Source: Bordetella parapertussis
GTDB lineage: Bacteria; Pseudomonadota; Gammaproteobacteria; Burkholderiales; SG8-41
DNA length: 49,085 bases
Direction: 5' to 3'
Assembly (NCBI GenBank): GCA_945861275.1
Contig: CAMATZ010000047.1
Span: 1 to 49,085 of the forward strand
Position 1 is the stretch's first letter; every line of letters starts with the position of its first letter. This document shows, piece after piece, positions 43,858-49,085 of the stretch. The translations under genes were made by a program, and so were the position numbers. Below the pieces are notes generated by a model that was not told the origin of the DNA, did no database searches, and saw nothing but the letters and a program-made list of their open reading frames with translations.

Positions 43858-44343
43858 TTACGGCGGCGCGCCCATTTTGGCGAGGCCTGCTTCAATCGCG
43901 CGTTCCAGATACAGCGAATAAAAATCAGCCGAAATCAATCCCACCAGCGGCGATGCGGCGGGCGTGCCCTGCGCGTCGAATACGATCACGGTGGGCACGC
44001 TGCGTATGCCAAAACGCCGGGCGAACTCGCGTGCGGTGGTGGACTTGCCTTCAAAGTCGCGCAGCGCGGGCGCGCCGTCGAGTTCCAGTTCGAGCATGAT
44101 GACTTTGCTGCGCCATTTTTCACTGCCGTTCATCGGCGTCCAGTAGTCGCGGCGCGCGGTGTTGCAATAGGGGCAGCGCTTCAAGGTGAACGCCACCAGC
44201 AGAGGTGCGCGCTGCTCGCGCGCCGTTTTCGCGGCGGCCTCCAGGTCGCTGACCAGCGGCAGCGGCACCGATTGCGCCGCCATTACCACGCTGCTCACCA
44301 ACCCGCATGCTAGAATCAGCAGCGTGCTTGTTCGTCTCGCCAT
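43858..44343 (-). CDS. Periplasmic thioredoxin-like protein (SoxW/DsbD-tail type)
   Basis: A 161-residue protein with a signal peptide (MARRTSTLLILACGLVSSVVMAA) and a thioredoxin fold. The redox motif is CPYC (57-60) in LLVAFTLKRCPYCNTARRDYW, and the cis-Pro loop is SVPTVIVFDAQG. It would act on disulfides outside the cytosol. It heads the operon of alpha/beta hydrolase, PQQ dehydrogenase and Bug receptor (43 bases to the next start). A plausible client is the dehydrogenase, which needs a vicinal-Cys disulfide. It is divergent from hemC, and no Shine-Dalgarno is seen before the ATG. Confidence 0.85.
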   Translation of the reverse strand: MARRTSTLLILACGLVSSVVMAAQSVPLPLVSDLEAAAKTAREQRAPLLVAFTLKRCPYCNTARRDYWTPMNGSEKWRSKVIMLELELDGAPALRDFEGKSTTAREFARRFGIRSVPTVIVFDAQGTPAASPLVGLISADFYSLYLERAIEAGLAKMGAPP

Positions 44344-44368
44344 GCAAATATAATCGTTTAAAAACAAT

Positions 44369-45313
44369 ATGTTACCTCATGCTCTCGATGCCGAGCCGAC
44401 GCGCCTGGTGATTGCCTCGCGCGAGTCCGTGCTGGCGTTGTGGCAAGCGCGGCACGTGCAAACGCTACTCGGCGAATTATATCCGCGCATGGCGTTAAGC
44501 ATACTGGGCATGACCACCGAAGGCGACCGTAAGCTGGACGCCTCGCTCGCCAAAATCGGCGGCAAAGGTCTGTTCGTCAAAGAACTCGAAGAGGCGATCC
44601 AAGGCGGCCGCGCCGACATCGCGGTGCATTCGCTGAAAGATGTGCCCATGCATTTGCCTGAGGGCTTTATGCTGGGCGCGATACTGGCGCGGGCGGATGC
44701 GTGCGACGCCCTGGTATCGAATAAATTTGCATCGTTATCCGCGCTGCCTGCCGGCGCGCGCGTCGGCACCTCAAGCCTGCGCCGTGAGAGCCAGTTGCGG
44801 GTGAAGTATCCGCGATTGAAAATCGAGCCGCTGCGCGGCAATGTGCAAACGCGGTTGCGCAAACTGGATGACGGTGACTACGACGCGATTATTCTTGCCG
44901 CCGCGGGGCTGCGGCGTTTGGCGCTCGAACAACGCATCACCGCCGTGCTCACGCCGGACGAGATGCTGCCTGCCGTGGGCCAGGGTGCGCTGGCGATTGA
45001 ATGCCGCAGCACGCGCACCGACCTGCTGGCCCTGCTCAAGCCGCTGCATGATCACGCTACGGCGCAGTGTGTCTATGCGGAACGCGCGCTATCGCGTGCG
45101 CTGGCGGGCAGTTGCAACGTGCCGCTCGCGGGTTACGCCGAGATCAGCGGCACGCAACTGCGGCTGCGCGGTTACGTCGGCGCGCCTGACGGCACGCGCC
45201 AGGTCAGCGCGCAGATCGAAGGCGCGGCGGCGGATGCCGAAACGCTGGGCCGCGCGCTGGCGCAGCGATTGAAAGCGCTGGGGGCGGATAACATATTGGC
45301 TGCGCTTGAATAA
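44369..45313 (+). CDS. hemC: Porphobilinogen deaminase (hydroxymethylbilane synthase)
   Basis: HemC joins four porphobilinogens to make hydroxymethylbilane for tetrapyrroles. The 314-residue protein has [26 protein letters not shown] (catalytic Asp91), [30 protein letters not shown], and the dipyrromethane-cofactor Cys249 in [11 protein letters not shown]. The ATG at 44369 lies inside the AT-rich motif AAAACAATATGTTA (44361-44374) and has no Shine-Dalgarno, so translation may be leaderless or start unusually. hemD follows 21 bases later. In pseudomonads hemC directly follows algR; here a block of about 10.9 kb intervenes. Confidence 0.97.
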   Translation: MLPHALDAEPTRLVIASRESVLALWQARHVQTLLGELYPRMALSILGMTTEGDRKLDASLAKIGGKGLFVKELEEAIQGGRADIAVHSLKDVPMHLPEGFMLGAILARADACDALVSNKFASLSALPAGARVGTSSLRRESQLRVKYPRLKIEPLRGNVQTRLRKLDDGDYDAIILAAAGLRRLALEQRITAVLTPDEMLPAVGQGALAIECRSTRTDLLALLKPLHDHATAQCVYAERALSRALAGSCNVPLAGYAEISGTQLRLRGYVGAPDGTRQVSAQIEGAAADAETLGRALAQRLKALGADNILAALE

Positions 45314-45334
45314 CGGTAAAAAGTTTTTTAGTCC

Positions 45335-46117
45335 ATGAACAGCAGCCCGCTCGCCAACCGCCACATCGTCATCACCCGCCCCGCCGGCGCATCGCAGCGG
45401 CTGGCCACGCTGGTGCGCGAGGCGGGCGGCGTGCCGCTGCTTTTTCCGGCGATTGAAATTCTCGATGCCACCGACCCGCGCGCGCTCGATGACGCCATCG
45501 CGCGTCTGGGTGAATTTGATCTGGCGATATTCATCAGTCCCAGCGCGGTGGAAAAAGCCATGACCCGCATCACCGCGCAGCGCGCATTGGCGGTGAATTT
45601 GCGTTGCGCCGCCATCGGGCCGGGCGGCGCGCGCGCGCTGGAACGCTTTGGCATTCGCGACGTCATTGTGCCCCCGGCGCATGAACGCAGCGACAGCGAA
45701 TCGTTGCTCGCGTCCGGCTTTATGCAGGAGGTGCGTGGAAAACGCGTGGTGATTTTTCGTGGCGACGGCGGACGTGAATTGCTGGCGCAAACCCTCACCG
45801 CGCGCGGCGCCCGCGTCGAATCGGTCAGTTGTTACCGGCGTGCCAAACCCGCGCTCGACGCAGCACCCCTGCTGCAAGCCTGGGCACGCAATGCGGTGGC
45901 GGCAGTGATCGTCACCAGCAGCGAAGGTTTACGCAATTTGTGTGAGATGCTGGGCGCGCCGGGCACGGCATTGTTGCGCCATACGCTGATTGTGGTGCCG
46001 CATGCGCGCATAGCAACGGCAGCGCGTGCGCTGGGCATGACGCGCGTGGTGGAGTCCGCCGCCGGCGATGAGGCATTGATGGCGGCGGTGATGCGTTCGC
46101 TGCAAGTATCCGCTTGA
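45335..46117 (+). CDS. hemD: Uroporphyrinogen-III synthase
   Basis: HemD closes hydroxymethylbilane with ring-D inversion to give uroporphyrinogen III. The 260-residue sequence has the two-domain HemD pattern: RHIVITRPAGASQRLATLV, LFPAIEILDA, FDLAIFISPSAVEKAM and CAAIGPGGARALERFG in the first part, and GRELLAQTLTARGARVESVSCYRR with VIVTSSEGLRNL later. HemD diverges strongly in sequence, so position between hemC and hemX is important support. No unusual features. Confidence 0.93.
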   Translation: MNSSPLANRHIVITRPAGASQRLATLVREAGGVPLLFPAIEILDATDPRALDDAIARLGEFDLAIFISPSAVEKAMTRITAQRALAVNLRCAAIGPGGARALERFGIRDVIVPPAHERSDSESLLASGFMQEVRGKRVVIFRGDGGRELLAQTLTARGARVESVSCYRRAKPALDAAPLLQAWARNAVAAVIVTSSEGLRNLCEMLGAPGTALLRHTLIVVPHARIATAARALGMTRVVESAAGDEALMAAVMRSLQVSA

Positions 46118-46191
46118 GTTTGCCGTGGCCGCTGCCGCATACTCACGCTTCCTGACGCTCTCCCGCGTCTAGTCCGCATCTTTTCACCCCC

Positions 46192-47283
46192 ATGAGCGAA
46201 TCACCCGCGCCCGCAGCCCCCGTCGCCCCCGACAAGCCGCCGCTTGCGACCGGCAGCATGCCGTCCCCTATGCGCGCGCGGGCGAACGCGGCAGGGCTGT
46301 GGGCGGTGGCCCTGATTGCGGTGGCGGTTGTAGGCCTTACCGCGTGGCAGGTTTACGGCAACCGGCAGGATATCGACGGCTTGCGGCAGGAGCTTGCCAG
46401 ACGTCTGGCCGACGTGGACACACAGACCAAAGCCAGCCGCCTCACCAGCGAGCAGTTGCGCGAAGCCACGCGCGAAGCGTCGGTCAAGATCGGCGTGCTC
46501 GAAGGCAAGCTGGCTGAATCGCAAAGCCAGCAGATTGCGCTCGAAGCGCTGTATCAGGAGCTGTCGCGCAATCGCGACGAATGGGCGTTTGCCGAGATCG
46601 AGCAAACCCTGTTGCTGGCGAGCCAGCAACTGCAGTTGGCGGGCAACGTGCGCGCCGCATTGATTGCGCTGCAAGCCGCGGATGCGCGCCTGCAACACAT
46701 GAATCGTCCGCCGTTGCTGGCCTTGCGCAAGGCCCTCAGTGAGGACATCGCGCGCCTGAAAGCCGCGCCCTTCGTCGATACCACGGGGCTCGCCATGCGC
46801 ATCGATAGCGTGATTGCGGCGCTGGACAAACTGCCGCTCGCCGCCGAAACCCGTCCGGCGCAGGAGGTTGTCGCCGTGCCCGCCGCCGGCGTGGCGCCTA
46901 GCGACGCCGCGTGGTCGCGTTTCTGGCGCGAAGTGTGGACCGATCTGCGGCAGATGGTGCGCGTGCAACGTATTGAGAATGCCGATGTGCCGCTGCTGGC
47001 GCCGGCGCAGGCGTTTTTCCTGCGCGAGAATTTGAAACTGCGCCTGCTCACTGCGCGCATGGCGTTGCTGACGCGCGATCAGGCCACGTATCGCGGCGAT
47101 CTCGCGGCCGCGCGCGCCTGGTTGTCGCGCTACTTTGATGCGCGTGACAAAGCGGTGGCGCTGGCGGCGTCGGCGCTCGCCAGTTTGCAAACCTCCGAGG
47201 TGACGATGGAGCTGCCGGATTTATCGGCGACACTCGGCGCGTTGCGCACAGCAGCGCAGGCCGCGCCGCGCGTCAAGCAGTAA
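46192..47283 (+). CDS. hemX: HemX-family protein (uroporphyrinogen-III C-methyltransferase-like)
   Basis: The 363-residue protein has a proline/alanine-rich N-terminus, one membrane helix (about 34-53), a coiled-coil-rich segment (about 60-130) and a helical periplasmic part ending AAQAAPRVKQ. This is the HemX type, often labelled uroporphyrinogen-III C-methyltransferase, although it lacks the SAM-binding CysG-like domain and its role in heme synthesis is not established. It lies between hemD and hemY in the usual betaproteobacterial order, with 33 bases before hemY. Confidence 0.88.
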   Translation: MSESPAPAAPVAPDKPPLATGSMPSPMRARANAAGLWAVALIAVAVVGLTAWQVYGNRQDIDGLRQELARRLADVDTQTKASRLTSEQLREATREASVKIGVLEGKLAESQSQQIALEALYQELSRNRDEWAFAEIEQTLLLASQQLQLAGNVRAALIALQAADARLQHMNRPPLLALRKALSEDIARLKAAPFVDTTGLAMRIDSVIAALDKLPLAAETRPAQEVVAVPAAGVAPSDAAWSRFWREVWTDLRQMVRVQRIENADVPLLAPAQAFFLRENLKLRLLTARMALLTRDQATYRGDLAAARAWLSRYFDARDKAVALAASALASLQTSEVTMELPDLSATLGALRTAAQAAPRVKQ

Positions 47284-47316
47284 CCCATTGGTCATGGTCT
47301 CGATGCAGCACAGCTC

Positions 47317-48522
47317 ATGAAAACCCTGTTGTGGGTGATCGCGGCGATCGCCGTTGCCGTGGGCCTGGTGGCGGCGGCGGTGCGTTCCAGCGCGGGCTAT
47401 GTGCAGATTGTGTTGCCGCCGTACCGCATTGAGTTGTCACTGGTATTGATGATCGTGCTGTTGATTGCGGTGTTCGCGCTGGCGCACATCGCCACACGGC
47501 TCACCGCGGCCATGGTGGCGATGCCGCGCGCGGTGCGCAATTATCGTGAAGCGCGCCGCCAGCGCCAGGCGCACGCGGCATTGAGCGAAGCGCTGCGCGA
47601 ATTTTTCTGCGGGCGCTATGCGCGCGCCGAAAAAGCCGCGGCAACGGCCATCACACTCGGCGAGCAGCCGGGCCTAGCCGCGATGCTCGCCGCGCGCGCC
47701 GCGCATGCGTTACGCGCGTTCGATCGCCGCGATGCCTACCTTGCGCAGGGCGCGGCGCATCTGCCCGAAGGCGACATGCTGAAAGTCATCACCGAAGCCG
47801 AACTGCTGTTGCAGGAGCGGCGCGCGGCCGATGCGCTCACCGTTTTGCAGGCGCAGCCGCAAAAACACACGGCCGGGCTGCGGTTGGAATTGCAGGCGCT
47901 GCAACTCACCAAAGACTGGGAAAAGTCACTCACCGTGATCGATCAGCTCGAAAAGCGCAAGCTCTACGATGACACACAGGCGGGCGAATTGCGGCGCGCC
48001 GCGCTTGCGCTACACCTCGCGCGATGCGCCAGCGATCTCGCGACACTGGATGACGCATGGCGCAAAGTGCCCGACGCGCAACGGCGCGAACCGCGCGTGG
48101 CGCGTGCCGCGGCCGAGGGCTACATCGCGTTGCAAGCGGGCGCGCGTGCCGCTGAAATTATCGAACGCAGCCTGGATCAAACGTGGGACAGCGCGCTGGC
48201 CGCGCTCTACGCGGATTGCGCCGGTGATGATGGCGGTGCGGTGCGCCAAATCGAACGCGCCGAACGCTGGCTCGCGGCACAGCCCGGCGACGCCGCGTTG
48301 TTGCTGACGCTGGGCCGTTTGTGCGCGCGCGAAAAATTGTGGGGCAAGGCGCGCAACTATCTTGACGCCAGCATTTCGGTTGAGCCGACCTACCAGGCGC
48401 ATCTGGCGTGCGCGCGACTGCACGAACAACTGGCCGACTCTGAGGCCGCGCAGAAACACTATCGCGCGAGCCACGATCTAGCATTGGCGCGGTTGAATTC
48501 GGCGCCACTGCAAATATCATAG
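47317..48522 (+). CDS. hemY: HemY-family heme biosynthesis-associated protein
   Basis: A 401-residue protein with two N-terminal membrane helices (about 1-25 and 40-62) followed by TPR-like helices (RAEKAAATAITLGEQPGLAA, QAGELRRAALALHLARCASDL). This matches the HemY N-terminal family of proteobacteria, an inner-membrane protein co-located with hemCDX. It is not the Gram-positive HemY protoporphyrinogen oxidase. Its biochemical role is unclear. The next gene is unrelated, 207 bases on. Confidence 0.92.
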   Translation: MKTLLWVIAAIAVAVGLVAAAVRSSAGYVQIVLPPYRIELSLVLMIVLLIAVFALAHIATRLTAAMVAMPRAVRNYREARRQRQAHAALSEALREFFCGRYARAEKAAATAITLGEQPGLAAMLAARAAHALRAFDRRDAYLAQGAAHLPEGDMLKVITEAELLLQERRAADALTVLQAQPQKHTAGLRLELQALQLTKDWEKSLTVIDQLEKRKLYDDTQAGELRRAALALHLARCASDLATLDDAWRKVPDAQRREPRVARAAAEGYIALQAGARAAEIIERSLDQTWDSALAALYADCAGDDGGAVRQIERAERWLAAQPGDAALLLTLGRLCAREKLWGKARNYLDASISVEPTYQAHLACARLHEQLADSEAAQKHYRASHDLALARLNSAPLQIS

Positions 48523-48729
48523 GGTTGTTTCAGGCGCGCCCATTTAAAAATGACTTTGAAAACAATATGTTATATTATTTCTGTAAACTGGATGCGAGAG
48601 TGTAAGGCAGAAAAATCCGCGCTGCCGATCGCGCTAATCTGGTAAAATTTTTCCCTTCCTGAGACTTGGCTACGATCGCTGTGGTACGCCACTGCGCGCC
48701 ACACTCAGATACTGCATTGGGAGCGTGAT
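48523..48729. promoter_or_regulatory. Upstream region of the TPS exoprotein gene
   Basis: 207 bases without a gene. It contains AAAACAATATGTTA (48559-48572), identical to the site at hemC, within an AT-rich stretch, and a TAAAAT about 85 bases before the ATG. A matching -35 was not found. Candidate control region only. Confidence 0.35.
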
Positions 48730-49085
48730 ATGAATACTGGAAAAAGTCGCATATTCACACAAGGCGCGATAGCACTGGCGGTGTCGCTGCTGTTTCAGGC
48801 GCAGCCTGTGCTGGCCAACCCGACGGGTGCGCAAGTGGTCAACGGCGCGGTCAGCATGACGCGGCCCAACGCCGCCACCCTTAACGTCACCAACTCCCCC
48901 GGCGCCATCATCAACTGGCAGGGTTTTTCCATCGGTGCGGGTGAAGCAACGCGCTTTATACAGCAATCGTCCTCCAGCGCGGTACTCAACCGCGTGGTGG
49001 GTGCGGACATCTCCTCGCTGCAAGGCCAGTTGCTGTCGAACGGGCGCGTATTCCTGATCAACCCCGCGGGCATCATCATCGGCCC
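48730..49085 (+). CDS. Filamentous-haemagglutinin-type (TPS) exoprotein, N-terminal part
   Basis: Incomplete at the right edge (118 codons seen). The ATG at 48730 is preceded by GGGAG. The product starts with a long signal peptide (ending QPVLA). It then has the TPS secretion-domain pattern of filamentous haemagglutinin/HMW-type exoproteins: GAVSMTRPNAATLNV, PGAIINWQGFSIGAGE, RFIQQSSSSAVLNRVVG, then NGRVFLINPAGIIIG (the NPxGI-type motif). Such proteins cross the outer membrane through a TpsB pore, and their repeats form a beta-helix. The partner gene is beyond the window. Confidence 0.93.
   Translation, partial: MNTGKSRIFTQGAIALAVSLLFQAQPVLANPTGAQVVNGAVSMTRPNAATLNVTNSPGAIINWQGFSIGAGEATRFIQQSSSSAVLNRVVGADISSLQGQLLSNGRVFLINPAGIIIG

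Noticed and set aside
43815-43895. Longer N-terminus for the alpha/beta hydrolase
   Set aside because: It would overlap the thioredoxin gene end and place charged residues before the signal peptide. The ATG at 43814 has a strong AAGGGGAG site.

Overview
The window looks like chromosome of a GC-rich betaproteobacterium, Burkholderiales-like in style. Three things support this: six Bug-type (tripartite tricarboxylate transporter) solute-binding proteins, a hemA-prfA-prmC block with grxD nearby, and argH-algZ-algR plus hemC-hemD-hemX-hemY. No rRNA, tRNA, CRISPR array, transposase or integrase gene was found. The left edge cuts an unidentified reading frame. The right edge cuts a filamentous-haemagglutinin-type exoprotein gene.

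Layout. 1-1113: an HD-GYP signalling protein whose HD motif reads QD. 1110-6600 (minus): a catabolic operon of Bug receptor, MmgE/PrpD, CaiB/BaiF CoA-transferase, exported SAM-methyltransferase and 3-hydroxyacyl-CoA dehydrogenase. 6625-8597 (plus): an EthD-like protein, an HExxH lipoprotein and a membrane-anchored rhodanese without its catalytic Cys. 8645-14558 (minus): IclR regulator, CoA-transferase, CitE-like lyase, NIPSNAP protein, Bug receptor and an exported creatininase-like protein, with prpB (methylisocitrate lyase) and a 58-residue rubredoxin on the other side of the IclR gene. 15955-18045: an HNH nuclease, an unusually hairpin-rich 650-base spacer with an FNR-like box, and a K+ channel gene flanked by a 29-base direct repeat.

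18237-27108: hemA-prfA-prmC and then, after a 5.3-kb block of Bug/enoyl-CoA hydratase/Bug and Bug/LLM-oxidoreductase genes, grxD with a clear promoter and terminator. 27139-29957: divergent TauE/SafE exporter and xsc (sulfoacetaldehyde acetyltransferase), a sulfonate-dissimilation pair in which Xsc releases sulfite and TauE could export it. 30152-33433: argH, with divergent algZ-algR. 33450-44343: an accessory block with an NHL-repeat lipoprotein, a VIT-VWA-DUF2135 lipoprotein, a quinone-oxidoreductase-like reductase, an amidohydrolase-like protein, and a minus-strand operon of periplasmic thioredoxin, alpha/beta hydrolase, PQQ dehydrogenase with a DYD (lanthanide-type) motif and Bug receptor. 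44369-48522: hemC-hemD-hemX-hemY. 48730 to the end: start of the TPS exoprotein.

Two gene orders that are usually contiguous (hemA-prfA-prmC-grxD and argH-algZR-hemCDXY) are each opened by accessory blocks carrying Bug genes. The metabolic theme is uptake of organic acids by orphan Bug receptors followed by CoA activation, hydration/dehydration and lyase steps. The most novel-looking items are the candidate FNR-controlled structured transcript at 16.4-16.83 kb, the DYD-type PQQ operon, and an AT-rich motif (AAAACAAnnnGTTA-like) recurring in five intergenic spots.
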